A stretch of 64,000 bases of DNA from JAJDFU01 sp964640855 (GTDB taxonomy: Bacteria; Bacteroidota; Bacteroidia; Chitinophagales; Saprospiraceae): the NCBI GenBank assembly GCA_964640855.1, contig CAZXIX010000007.1, positions 21,472 through 85,471 on the forward strand, in the 5' to 3' direction. Under the pieces are notes generated by a model. It was not told the origin of the DNA and ran no database searches. It saw only the letters and a program-made list of their open reading frames with translations. Position 1 is the stretch's first letter. Each line of letters begins with the position of its first letter. Positions 16,536-25,219 of the stretch are shown piece after piece. The position numbers were made by a program, and so were the translations under genes.

Positions 16536-18707
16536 ATGAAATCACTATTTTTCACGGTTACCCTCTCTATTTTCCTGTTCACTTCCTTGGGAGCGGCCAA
16601 TTACTACTTCCTGCTCGATCCCAGCTGCATGGATCGGCTGGAGTACGAAATTGCCGGCAACGGCAACGTAGCCCGTGAAGTCTGGTACAGCTATCAGGTA
16701 GGGAATAAGAAAGTTTTACTGGAAGTGGGCGTTAATCCGAGCCAAAGAATCAGTCAGTTAGACGGAACGGTATATAATTGTTCCAACCGGCCGACCAGCA
16801 ATTACCAGCTCAATCAACTTCGCTCCCAGGGAAACCGACTCTTTCTCGTGCGGGCTCTAAGCACACCCGACCGCGGATATTCGAGCAACTACGAAGCCTA
16901 CGAACTCCTTTCGGCCGGTGTGCTGGAAGCAGATGCTTACAATCTCAATCTCTATCACTGGCAATACAGCTTTCAATACCGGATAGGCAGTTCTCCGCAG
17001 GGGCAACCGCTACCCGGGGGCTCCGGGTCCGGAAGGATCGTTTATCAGCGGTCCGAGCCTAACAGTTGCCTGACTACCTACGTTTTCCGGCAGTATTTCA
17101 ATTTTGATCAAAACGCTTATATCGATATTAAGGTGATCCCCCAAATCGGGATCGTAGGCGAGTATCCCAATTCGGCGGGAACCTTTCCCAAAAATCTGGT
17201 CAGCGTTAACGGCAACTCCCTTTTTTCGGTGATCAACCAGCTTTGCTCCAGTGCCTCATCCGGCAGCCAGACCCGCGGGGGGCAAAACGGTGCGTTCGGC
17301 CCCAGCCCTCCCCCTTCTACCGTACCCGTATCTCCAAGCCCGGCGCCCACTACGCCGGGCAATACGGGAAGCACTCAAAAACACCGGGTTTCGAGAGGAG
17401 AGACGCTTTGGGCCATCGCCAAAAAATACAATATCGAAATCAGTGATCTGAAGGCCTGGAATAACCTCTCCTCCAACACCATCTCCACCAATCAGGAGCT
17501 GATCGTATCACCCAATACAGGGCGGCCTAGCCCGGCTGCCCGCACGCGCGGAGGATCTTCCTCGCTTATGGCGCCCCCGCCTTCGAGCAATACGGTCGGT
17601 TCCAGTCCCTTCCCGGAATATCCCACCGGAGCTTCCCGGGATCCCGTGTGGGCGCAGCCCCCTCCAGTGCCTCAAAACATAGGCGCCGCCAGCCGAAACG
17701 ACTGGCGGACCACCGACGGGTACCACACCGTTCAACCCGGAGAAACCGTCGGTGCGCTTGCCCGGCAATACGGCTATACGGAAGCCCGCTTCCGCTATAT
17801 GAATAACCTGGGGCCAGATGACATCGTGCGTCCCAATCAAGTCCTGAAAACACTGGATCAACCCCGGTCTGCAGCCCCTTACGGCATCACGCCATCCACT
17901 CCTTATGGCTCCAGAGGCAACGAATCGACGGTTACTCCCTATCAGGCTCCCGGAACGAACAATTACGACCTGAACCAACTCTACTCTCAAGCCGACCCGA
18001 ACCAATATCCGTTCGAGCCTTACCAAAGTGAGAACAGCCCTTCCTTTGGCGGGCAACCACCGGCTTCCGGCAGTGGCTTCAATCCGACCACCAGCTACGA
18101 TTGGACGGAGCCCAGTCCCGCAGCGCCTCCGAGCTACGACCTGTCTCCTCCGCCCGCTTATCCCAGCTATCCGGCACAAACCGGTCCGGGTGCCACGATT
18201 CCTCCCTCCTACGACAGCCCGGCCTCCAGCTATCAGCCCGGAGGCGGCTCTGCCGACCAACCGGCTCAAACCTACAACCCAGGAGGAGCTGCAGGCGGAG
18301 GGGGCGGCCAACCCCCGGCCAGCCAACCGGGGAACGCCAATCTTCCGACCCAAAACACCCTGCCTACGTTCAATCAAAATACCCGGGGAGGTAGCAACCC
18401 GACCTTCAACTACAATCCCGGCGGAACTCCGCCCCCGGCGGCTACCGGCATGCCCAGTTCCTACAGCCAACCCAGCACAAGGGGAGGCTCGGCCAACACG
18501 CCCTTCGGAAGCAGTATAGGAACAACCACCGTAACGCCAAATAATTCCGACCCGGAAGAGATCGTTTCCTATCACGTCGTACAACCCGGTGAGACCCTTC
18601 AGACCATATCCAGCCGCTACGGAGTGAGCGTAAGTAAACTTCGAAGTCTGAACAATTTGGAAAAAGACGATCAACTTAATCCCTACCAACGCCTTTATAT
18701 CCAATAA
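16536..18707 (+). CDS. secreted protein with three LysM domains and long low-complexity linkers
   Basis: 723 residues. A signal peptide (about 1-21) is followed by a folded N-terminal domain of about 220 residues with four cysteines that I do not recognise. LysM modules lie at about 282-325, 395-438 and 679-722. LysM binds N-acetylglucosamine polymers, normally peptidoglycan, so the protein is probably periplasmic or cell-surface and wall-attached. The linkers are rich in Pro, Gly, Ser, Tyr, Asn and Gln, and the one between LysM2 and LysM3 is about 240 residues. The tetrapeptide TRGG occurs four times (246, 337, 616, 648), each in linker sequence. No catalytic domain (peptidase, amidase) is seen, so the N-terminal domain must supply any activity. 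It has its own promoter and no operon partner. Confidence 0.85.
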   Translation: MKSLFFTVTLSIFLFTSLGAANYYFLLDPSCMDRLEYEIAGNGNVAREVWYSYQVGNKKVLLEVGVNPSQRISQLDGTVYNCSNRPTSNYQLNQLRSQGNRLFLVRALSTPDRGYSSNYEAYELLSAGVLEADAYNLNLYHWQYSFQYRIGSSPQGQPLPGGSGSGRIVYQRSEPNSCLTTYVFRQYFNFDQNAYIDIKVIPQIGIVGEYPNSAGTFPKNLVSVNGNSLFSVINQLCSSASSGSQTRGGQNGAFGPSPPPSTVPVSPSPAPTTPGNTGSTQKHRVSRGETLWAIAKKYNIEISDLKAWNNLSSNTISTNQELIVSPNTGRPSPAARTRGGSSSLMAPPPSSNTVGSSPFPEYPTGASRDPVWAQPPPVPQNIGAASRNDWRTTDGYHTVQPGETVGALARQYGYTEARFRYMNNLGPDDIVRPNQVLKTLDQPRSAAPYGITPSTPYGSRGNESTVTPYQAPGTNNYDLNQLYSQADPNQYPFEPYQSENSPSFGGQPPASGSGFNPTTSYDWTEPSPAAPPSYDLSPPPAYPSYPAQTGPGATIPPSYDSPASSYQPGGGSADQPAQTYNPGGAAGGGGGQPPASQPGNANLPTQNTLPTFNQNTRGGSNPTFNYNPGGTPPPAATGMPSSYSQPSTRGGSANTPFGSSIGTTTVTPNNSDPEEIVSYHVVQPGETLQTISSRYGVSVSKLRSLNNLEKDDQLNPYQRLYIQ

Positions 18708-18733
18708 TTCTGAACCAGACGTTCCAGCTATTG

Positions 18734-18741
18734 TATATTTG
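18734..18741 (+). promoter_or_regulatory. -7 promoter element (TATATTTG) for the CNNM/CBS gene
   Basis: Exact TAnnTTTG match, 33 bases before the ATG at 18774, in the 66-base gap after the LysM gene. Confidence 0.6.
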
Positions 18742-18773
18742 GCTGGATGATATAAAAAGATTCCCTCCCTTTT

Positions 18774-19862
18774 ATGGTTCTCCTTCTTATATATTTTGTG
18801 CTGGCCATCGTTTTCTCCTTCCTATGCTCCGTTTGGGAATCCGTCTTGCTGAGTACTTCGGAATCCTTCGTGGCGCTGAAAGCCAAGGACAACAGCCAGG
18901 TGGGCCAACTGCTAAAGCGGTATAAGGATCCCGAACACATAGACGAACCCCTGGCCGCCATTCTTACCCTAAATACCATAGCGCACACCTTGGGAGCCAC
19001 CGGCGTGGGTGCTCAGGCGGCCAAGATCTGGGACCAGCATGCTTCCTTCCAATTCCTGGGTGTCTCGATCAGCGCTGAATTTATCGTCGCAGCGGCCATG
19101 ACCCTGGCGATCCTTTACCTTTCCGAGATCATCCCCAAAACCCTGGGCGCTATTTACTGGCGTTCGCTGGTCGGTTTTACGGTCACATCCATCCAGCTCA
19201 TCCTCATCCCTCTGTGGCCACTGGTAAGGCTGAGTTTATTGATCACCAATTTGTTGAAGGGAAAGGAAAGGAAAAGCGTGTTCAGCCGGGCAGAGATCAC
19301 GGTGATCGCCGAACGCGGTGAGGCCGAAGGCGTCGTCAATGAAGGGGAGACCCGGATCATCCGCAACCTGATGATCAGTCATACCATTCGGACCAAGGAC
19401 ATCATGACTCCTCGTACGGTAGCCGTGATGGCTCCGGAAGAACTAACCATCAACGACTTTTACCAGATACATCCCAAGCTTCGCTTTTCACGCATTCCCA
19501 TCTACAAGGATTCCAAAGACCACGTGACGGGCTTCGTACTAAAGGATGACATCCTGTCGGCCATCATCGACGATCGGGGGGAAGAAACCATTTCCGCACT
19601 GAAAAGACCCATCCAAATGGTCAACGAATTCCTCCCCCTGCCCGAACTTTACGAAAAATTACTGGAGAACCGGGATCACATCGCTTTGGTGGTGGATGAA
19701 TTCGGAGGCATGTCCGGCCTGGCAACCATGGAGGATGCCATTGAAACCCTGCTGGGCGTCGAGATCATTGACGAAATGGACAATGTAGACGACATGCAGC
19801 GGTGGGCCCGCAAGAAATGGGAAGAGCGCGCCAAAAGTCTGGGGATTTTGCCGGAAGCCTGA
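18774..19862 (+). CDS. CNNM/DUF21 membrane protein with CBS pair (CorB/HlyC-like)
   Basis: 362 residues. CNNM proteins export or sense Mg2+ and related divalent cations at the cytoplasmic membrane. The DUF21 membrane domain (about 1-165) holds several hydrophobic segments and the conserved SEIIPKTLG motif (117-125). A CBS pair, which binds adenine nucleotides, follows at about 206-334 (IMTPRTVAV..., ALVVDEFGGMSGL...). The protein stops soon after the second CBS and lacks the C-terminal CorC/HlyC domain found in the longer forms. It ends 7 bases from the yidC stop on the opposite strand. Confidence 0.9.
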   Translation: MVLLLIYFVLAIVFSFLCSVWESVLLSTSESFVALKAKDNSQVGQLLKRYKDPEHIDEPLAAILTLNTIAHTLGATGVGAQAAKIWDQHASFQFLGVSISAEFIVAAAMTLAILYLSEIIPKTLGAIYWRSLVGFTVTSIQLILIPLWPLVRLSLLITNLLKGKERKSVFSRAEITVIAERGEAEGVVNEGETRIIRNLMISHTIRTKDIMTPRTVAVMAPEELTINDFYQIHPKLRFSRIPIYKDSKDHVTGFVLKDDILSAIIDDRGEETISALKRPIQMVNEFLPLPELYEKLLENRDHIALVVDEFGGMSGLATMEDAIETLLGVEIIDEMDNVDDMQRWARKKWEERAKSLGILPEA

Positions 19863-19869
19863 CCCCCAA

Positions 19870-21753
19870 TCATTTCTTACGCTTATCTGCAGTTTTGGCC
19901 TTGCGGGTCTGTTGCTCGGCCTGAAGGCGTTGTTGCTCCTTTAAGGCCGCTTCCAATCGCTGCTGGAACCCTCCCTTCTTTTTGGGCTTCTTTCGATTTT
20001 CTTCCAGTTCTGCCCGGACCTTTTCCTGGTCGATGATCACATTTTTGGTCACCACGGTCTGGGTGATGTTGATCAGGTTGCTGAACAAGAGATAACAGGT
20101 AAGACCGGAAGCAAAACTATTGAAGAAGCCCATAAAAAAGATCGGCATGATGTACTGCATGTATTTCATAGCCGGGTTGGCCGACATGTCCATATGCCGG
20201 GTATTGTAGAAGGTGTAGATCAGGGTGGTGACTGCCCAAAGCAGGGTGAACAGACTGAGGTGCGAACCGAAACCAAAAGGGATTTCGAAGGGCAACCAGG
20301 CGATCACGTCGTAAGAAGACAGGTCGGAAGCCCAAAGAAAACCTTCCTGCCGGAACTCAATGGCGGCCGGAAAAAAGCGATACAGAGCAAACCAAATGGG
20401 CATCTGCAAGACCATCGGCAAGCAACCTCCCAGCGGACTCACCCCAAATTCCCGATACATCTTCATGGATTCCATCTGGTAAGCTTGCTGGTCGTCTTTG
20501 GTCTTCTTGCGAAGATTCTCCAACTGAGGCTTGAGGGCAGCCATCTTGCTTTGGGAATACAACATCCGATAGGTCAACGGATATAAAGCCAGCTTCACAA
20601 ACAGAGTCAACATCAGAATGACGATCCCCATGTTGCCGATAAACCCGCTCAGAAAATTGAAAATGGGCCGGATCACCCAGCGGTTGATGGTCCCGAAAAT
20701 GCTCCAGCCGTAGGGGATCACCTCCTCCAGCTGATAACCCACTTCACGCAGTCGCTGAAACTCATTGGGGCCGGAATAGATCTGCATGTCGTAAGACGAT
20801 GCATTCAGGGGAATCTGGACATCAGCGATCATCTTCTTGAGGTTCGTATCCTCCTCCGACAAAAGGCGATGCTGCATCTCCCCTTTCGAAAAGCCTTCCT
20901 TGGAGATCAGGGTGGTATTGAAGAATTGGTTGGTTTGGGAAACCCATTGCAGCCTCTCGCCGTCCGCATCTTCCTCCGAATCTTTGGTACAGCTGCAGTA
21001 ACTGATATCTTCGGATACGGTCCGGAAATACTGGCAGCTGTACTGAAGTTCGTAGCTGGTATTCTTCTCAATGGCCGTCAGGTAGTTTTCCCAATGGAGG
21101 ACAACCTGGTCCGAGGCGCCGGCAAGGCCCCGCAAACCTTCGAGCCCAAGCTGATAGTCCAGCAGATACGTTCCTTCTTCCAGTCGGTAGCGCTGTTCAA
21201 AGTATCTGCCGTTGCCGGTCGGCAGCTTGAAGGTCAGAGCGTTTTCGGAGGATTCTACCTGAAAATACAGATCCTGGGTGCTTAGTTCCGTTCCGTTGGG
21301 CCCGGGCAGAAAAAACTCGAACCGGTTTTGCGGATCCTCCATGAGCCGGAGCGGGATTCGTTGCTCCTCCCGGTCTTCCGTGTAGGTGGTTTGGTAGTAT
21401 TCCTTCAGGAAAACCTCAATGACCCTTCCCCCCTTATTGGAAAAGGCGATCCGCATAAGATCATTCTCCAACACAAAGGTCTTTTCCTCCCCGATCGCGC
21501 TGGAGGCCAGATTTCCATAGGTACTCTGAATGGCTGCTGAATCCGGCAGCCTTTGAACGGCTTGCAGGGTATCTGCAGCAGGAGCGGTATCAGCGACGGG
21601 GTCCAGTCGGGCAAGACTGTCTTCGACCCGGGCCAGGGAATCCTGCACCCTCTGCTGCGCCTCCATTTCTTCCGGACTGGGTCTCACAAAGTATTGCCAG
21701 GCAATAAGCAAGACAAAGATCAATCCCAATCCAATCCACGAATTCTTATCCAT
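19870..21753 (-). CDS. yidC: membrane protein insertase YidC
   Basis: 627 residues. YidC inserts and folds inner-membrane proteins, alone or with SecYEG. The N-terminal membrane helix is followed by an acidic linker and a large periplasmic beta-domain. The conserved insertase core with five hydrophobic segments begins near residue 350 (PIFNFLSGFIGNMGIVIL) and includes LGGCLPMVLQMPIWFALYR. The C-terminal 60 residues are strongly basic, as expected for ribosome contact. Length fits Bacteroidota YidC. It has its own promoter (TAGATTTG at 21807-21814). Confidence 0.97.
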   Translation of the reverse strand: MDKNSWIGLGLIFVLLIAWQYFVRPSPEEMEAQQRVQDSLARVEDSLARLDPVADTAPAADTLQAVQRLPDSAAIQSTYGNLASSAIGEEKTFVLENDLMRIAFSNKGGRVIEVFLKEYYQTTYTEDREEQRIPLRLMEDPQNRFEFFLPGPNGTELSTQDLYFQVESSENALTFKLPTGNGRYFEQRYRLEEGTYLLDYQLGLEGLRGLAGASDQVVLHWENYLTAIEKNTSYELQYSCQYFRTVSEDISYCSCTKDSEEDADGERLQWVSQTNQFFNTTLISKEGFSKGEMQHRLLSEEDTNLKKMIADVQIPLNASSYDMQIYSGPNEFQRLREVGYQLEEVIPYGWSIFGTINRWVIRPIFNFLSGFIGNMGIVILMLTLFVKLALYPLTYRMLYSQSKMAALKPQLENLRKKTKDDQQAYQMESMKMYREFGVSPLGGCLPMVLQMPIWFALYRFFPAAIEFRQEGFLWASDLSSYDVIAWLPFEIPFGFGSHLSLFTLLWAVTTLIYTFYNTRHMDMSANPAMKYMQYIMPIFFMGFFNSFASGLTCYLLFSNLINITQTVVTKNVIIDQEKVRAELEENRKKPKKKGGFQQRLEAALKEQQRLQAEQQTRKAKTADKRKK

Positions 21754-21806
21754 GCTATATGCTAAATCTTACGCAGGCGATTGTTACCCGTTTTCAAAAA
21801 GCAACG

Positions 21807-21814
21807 CAAATCTA
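21807..21814 (-). promoter_or_regulatory. -7 promoter element (TAGATTTG) for yidC
   Basis: Exact TAnnTTTG on the minus strand, 54 bases before the yidC ATG, with a TTTC 21 bases further upstream as a partial -33. Confidence 0.6.
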
Positions 21815-21865
21815 CGATTTTGAAAAAGCTTTCCGGAAAAGCATCGACTATTGTTCCGTCAAAAC

Positions 21866-23086
21866 CTACCGAAAGGCGGGTTGCTTCGCCCGGATCCGTT
21901 CGGGGTAGGCTTCCAGAGCCTGTTCCAGAATATCCATCCCCCGCTCCAATTGGTCTTTTCCGCGTACAAAAGCGATTCGAACCAATTGGCGTCCCTGAGC
22001 CGGATCCTGATGAAAAGCCGCCCCGGGAGAAAGCATCAGGGTCGCTCCCCGGTAAGAGAAATCCTCCAAAAGGAAGCGGCAAAAATGTTCGGCATCTTCT
22101 ACGGGCAACTTAGCAAAACAGTAGAACGCGCCTCCCGGCAGATAGGTTGCGACATCCGGCATGGCTTTCAGACGATTATAGACGCATGCTCGACGATCGG
22201 CGTACTCGGCTACGACTTCCTGCAAATAGTTTCCTTCTTCTTCCAGAATGATCCCCGCCAACAATTCACCCATGGCGGGCGGACTAAGCCGTAGTTTGGC
22301 ATAGCGCCCCAGGGTGATCAGCAGGTCTTGATTCAGACTGGCGACATTACCAACCCGGGCTCCGCAGGCGCTGTATCGTTTGGAGATGGAATCCACCACG
22401 ATCAGTTGCTGGCGGGCAATACCCCAGGAAAGACTGCAAAAGGGCTTCCGACCGTCGTAAACAAATTCCCGATAAACCTCATCGGCAATCACGAACAAAT
22501 CCTTTTGCTCTGCCCACCGGAGCAAGGCCTGGATATTCTCGGGATCGTAACAACTCCCCGAAGGATTGGACGGGACGTTGAGCAGGATCCCTTTGGTCCG
22601 CGGCCCGCATCTCGATTCAAATTCCTCCAGGGAAGGCAGCGGGAAACCCCGTTGCGTATCGCCGGGAATCGTATCCAGGTGGATGCCCGCAATTTCGGCA
22701 AACCCCAGATAGTTGGCGTAATAAGGCTCGGGGGTCAGCAAACGGTCGCCGGGATCGGTCAAGGCAAAGAACAACAGTTGAAGAGCCTCCGAAGCGCCCG
22801 CCGTGACGAGGAGATCGTCGGGGGTCAGCTCAACGCCGAAGCGGGCGTAATATCCGGTCAGTTTCTTTCTGTATTCCAGGCTTCCAATGCCCGGATTGTA
22901 GGCTACAATGCCGGGTAATTGCCGGCTGAATCTTTCCAGGGCACGGGGAGGGGTAGGAATATCCGGCTGGCCGATGTTCAAGTGAATCACCTCGACACCT
23001 CGGGCTTGGGCAGCCGTGGCAAGCCCTCCCAGTTTGCGGAAAGGCGATTCAGGTACGCGGCTGGATCGATGGGAAAGCTTGGGCAT
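21866..23086 (-). CDS. class I/II pyridoxal-phosphate aminotransferase
   Basis: 406 residues, fold type I. It transfers an amino group between an amino acid and a 2-oxoacid through PLP. It shows the substrate-arm motif NIGQPDIPTP (37-46), the NPSG block (174-177), the cofactor Asp in ADEVY (202), the Schiff-base lysine in SISKRYS (236) and a conserved Arg near 370. The segment after the lysine reads YSACGARVG instead of the common FSMTGWRIG of aspartate aminotransferases, so it is a distinct subgroup and the amino-acid substrate is uncertain. It follows the DUF6503-like lipoprotein gene by 33 bases and is probably cotranscribed with it. Confidence 0.9.
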   Translation of the reverse strand: MPKLSHRSSRVPESPFRKLGGLATAAQARGVEVIHLNIGQPDIPTPPRALERFSRQLPGIVAYNPGIGSLEYRKKLTGYYARFGVELTPDDLLVTAGASEALQLLFFALTDPGDRLLTPEPYYANYLGFAEIAGIHLDTIPGDTQRGFPLPSLEEFESRCGPRTKGILLNVPSNPSGSCYDPENIQALLRWAEQKDLFVIADEVYREFVYDGRKPFCSLSWGIARQQLIVVDSISKRYSACGARVGNVASLNQDLLITLGRYAKLRLSPPAMGELLAGIILEEEGNYLQEVVAEYADRRACVYNRLKAMPDVATYLPGGAFYCFAKLPVEDAEHFCRFLLEDFSYRGATLMLSPGAAFHQDPAQGRQLVRIAFVRGKDQLERGMDILEQALEAYPERIRAKQPAFR

Positions 23087-23119
23087 TTTCGGCTGAAGGT
23101 ACCCAAGAAAAGAAAGAAT

Positions 23120-23902
23120 TCAGAACGCAAACTCTTCGGGCTTTTCCGCCTGGGTGAAAAGGGCTTCCGGGACCGACTCCCAAACCTGAATGTCAAAGAG
23201 TTGATACTCTCCTCGAGCTCCCGAAAGCTGAATACCGCCGTAGGTCTCGTAATTTTGCCAGGGGGTAGAGATCCGGGGTACGGAGCGGTCGCGGGTCGGA
23301 AAAAATTTCCAGTAGATCACTCGTTTGGAATCGGGGGCCACGTAAACGTTGTATTTGTTTTCGGGCGTATCGCCTACCGAATCAAAGGTGAGTTCCACGG
23401 CAAGAGCTGTCTCATCATCAGGCGTATCTTTTTCTCCCAGGTATTTCAGGGTCACCCCGCTGTCCTTCAGCTTGAAGGGCATGACCAGCCAGTAAGAGTC
23501 GTTGATCCAGATGCTGGTTCCTTGTTGGACGAGCGTATCGAGCCGGGCAGAATCACTCACTTCCAGGCCGGAAAAGAAGACCTGGCCGGTTTTATTTTTC
23601 AAGTCTAACAGGTAGACTGCACTGTCGGCAGGAATATCGATCCGTACCCGTTGAGCGAGTTTGTCCCACAAAAGATGCCGCCTACCGAAAAAGTTCCAGC
23701 CTATGTAACGGGTTTGATCCCATGCTTTCCGACCGCCCATAGCCTTCATCACCTCATCGGCCAGAGCGATCGCCTCCGGATCAGACCCTTCTGCATTAAA
23801 GCCCGGTGCGGGAGGATTAGGATCGGCTTCGGAGCCGGGAGCCGATTCACAACTGGACAATGCCAAACCCATTAAGGCGATGAAAAGCAAGCGAAAAGTC
23901 AT
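23120..23902 (-). CDS. lipoprotein resembling DUF6503 family
   Basis: 260 residues with a lipoprotein signal (lipobox LSSC, Cys18). The mature part begins with a Pro/Ala-rich linker, then a beta-rich domain. That domain contains the GGRKAWDQTRY, WNFFGRRHLLWDK and YNVYVAPDSKRVIYWKFFP-type segments I associate with the Bacteroidota family DUF6503, whose function is unknown. I see no catalytic residues. It is the first gene of a probable two-gene operon with the aminotransferase. The 301-base region upstream carries two GC hairpins. Confidence 0.75.
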   Translation of the reverse strand: MTFRLLFIALMGLALSSCESAPGSEADPNPPAPGFNAEGSDPEAIALADEVMKAMGGRKAWDQTRYIGWNFFGRRHLLWDKLAQRVRIDIPADSAVYLLDLKNKTGQVFFSGLEVSDSARLDTLVQQGTSIWINDSYWLVMPFKLKDSGVTLKYLGEKDTPDDETALAVELTFDSVGDTPENKYNVYVAPDSKRVIYWKFFPTRDRSVPRISTPWQNYETYGGIQLSGARGEYQLFDIQVWESVPEALFTQAEKPEEFAF

Positions 23903-24057
23903 AATTGCATTTTGATTTCCTTAACAACAAAGAGCCCGAACGGTTTCCGGGGTCTGTAGATCGTTGAATTTTGTGGTTTAAGGATATTATTCCCAAGCGG
24001 TCGCCGGCAGGTTTAGGGGTGAGAACGGCTTAGAGGAAGGAAGGACTTGGTAAGGTG

Positions 24058-24090
24058 CCGGCCGGGCTGCAAGCTGCATTCCCCGGCCGG
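24058..24090 (-). terminator. GC-rich 9-bp hairpin, possible terminator
   Basis: Perfect 9-base stem CCGGCCGGG/CCCGGCCGG with a 15-base loop, 114 bases past the helix-hairpin-helix stop. No clear T-run follows on the minus strand. Confidence 0.35.
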
Positions 24091-24134
24091 TTCCCATGAG
24101 AGCCCTGGCTTTGCATTCAAAAGATCGAGGGTAC

Positions 24135-24154
24135 CCCCGGGTGAAACACCGGGG
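24135..24154 (-). terminator. hairpin after the helix-hairpin-helix gene
   Basis: An 8-base stem with one bulged G and an AAA loop lies 50 bases after the stop. On the minus strand a short TTTT follows within 20 bases. A weak intrinsic terminator is possible. Confidence 0.35.
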
Positions 24155-24203
24155 CATTGGCTTAGATATCAGTTTTGCTGCAGTAGGCCGGGACGATTTT
24201 CGC

Positions 24204-25184
24204 TTACTTATCGGCCGGATCTACGCCGCCTTCGAGATAATCCTGATATTCTTTGAGTTCGTCCCATTTCCCATCGGCTGCCAGCCGGGCCTGCTTGGGC
24301 CAGGTGGAAGGGTTCGCCAGTTTAAAGCGCGGATTCACGCTGAGGATCTCCCGGATTTCATCCGGGGTCTTCTCGGCGAGTTGGCCCAGGGTACGGATGC
24401 CGGCCCCGTTGAGAGTACGTTCGATCTGGGGGCCAATGCCTTCGATCACCTGCAAATCGTCTTCGGCCGTCGCCAAGAAAGAAACCAGGCGTTCTACCTT
24501 GGCCGGATTTTCCTTGTCCGTTTCCACATTGTGCTCTACGTCCAATCCCTTTTGATATTCGATCAGTTTTTCCCACTCTCCGTTGATAGCCATTTGAGCT
24601 TGCTTGGGCCAGGTAGAGGGGTTGTGGATACGATAAGCATCTCCTCCTTCAGCCAACACGGCCCGGAGTTCTTCTTCCGATTGGGAAGCAATGTCTTCCC
24701 AGGAGTTCACCCCGTTCGCTTTGAGTACCTCTTCGATCTTCGGACCAATACCTTCGATGACCTGGAGATTGGTGTTGGAAAAGATCCGATCGTAATCCTT
24801 GTAGACTTTGGTTGCTCCTCCCTGCGATCCCAATAAGGGAGAGGCTTCCACGCCCAATTCCTTTTCCAGTTCCTGGATGCGGGAACGGTACACTTCCAGA
24901 TCGGCCTGGGTGCTGTTGAGCGAAGTCCGGAGTCCCCGATTGTCCTTCTCCAGGTCGTCATGCCGGTACTTGAGGCTGGTGAACTCGGCCGATTTGGCAT
25001 TGAGTTCATTTCGGGTTTCCCCCAATTCTTTCTTTTGCTGATCCAGGCTGGCGGAAAGCGATGAGATCCGGCCCTGTCTCAACAACCATCCGATCAGGAT
25101 ACCGATTAGCAGCGGAATAAGTGCGAACCAGATAAAACAGGGCAGCTGAGCTAAGGTGTGCAGAAAAAGCGTTTCTCCGTACAT
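24204..25184 (-). CDS. membrane-anchored coiled-coil protein with two helix-hairpin-helix repeats
   Basis: 326 residues. One membrane helix (about 13-34) is followed by a coiled coil (about 41-112) and then two copies of a roughly 76-residue unit (139-215 and 243-318). Each unit begins LQVIEGIGP, a helix-hairpin-helix of the RuvA/PolX type that commonly contacts DNA backbone. Each continues into a second conserved part containing NPSTWPKQA and an EYQ near the end. The tandem arrangement is a clear internal duplication. Topology puts the repeats either in the periplasm or, if N-out, in the cytoplasm; the short acidic N-terminus and Arg residues after the helix favour N-out and cytoplasmic repeats. 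It starts 35 bases after the OmpA-like gene and probably shares its transcript. Function unknown. Confidence 0.8.
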   Translation of the reverse strand: MYGETLFLHTLAQLPCFIWFALIPLLIGILIGWLLRQGRISSLSASLDQQKKELGETRNELNAKSAEFTSLKYRHDDLEKDNRGLRTSLNSTQADLEVYRSRIQELEKELGVEASPLLGSQGGATKVYKDYDRIFSNTNLQVIEGIGPKIEEVLKANGVNSWEDIASQSEEELRAVLAEGGDAYRIHNPSTWPKQAQMAINGEWEKLIEYQKGLDVEHNVETDKENPAKVERLVSFLATAEDDLQVIEGIGPQIERTLNGAGIRTLGQLAEKTPDEIREILSVNPRFKLANPSTWPKQARLAADGKWDELKEYQDYLEGGVDPADK

Positions 25185-25219
25185 AATCTGATAAGGTTTC
25201 TTTTAGGTGGTGGTTGAGA

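Larger units (their letters stand above)
23903..24203. other. 301-base intergenic region with two GC hairpins
   Basis: It separates the end of the helix-hairpin-helix gene from the DUF6503-like gene; both lie on the minus strand. No gene seen. CCGGCCGGG (24058-24066) pairs with CCCGGCCGG (24082-24090), loop 15. CCCCGG(G)TG pairs with CACCGGGG (24135-24154, one bulged G, loop AAA). Either could end the upstream operon on the minus strand or fold in the leader of the lipoprotein mRNA. Confidence 0.5.

Noticed and set aside
17508..18704. A 398-codon open frame on the minus strand opposite the LysM gene
   Set aside because: It is antisense to Pro/Gly-rich repeats, which create long stop-free frames; the product is low-complexity.
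24040..24160. GC hairpins considered as a tRNA gene
   Set aside because: No T-arm GGTTCRA pattern, anticodon arm or acceptor stem could be laid out.
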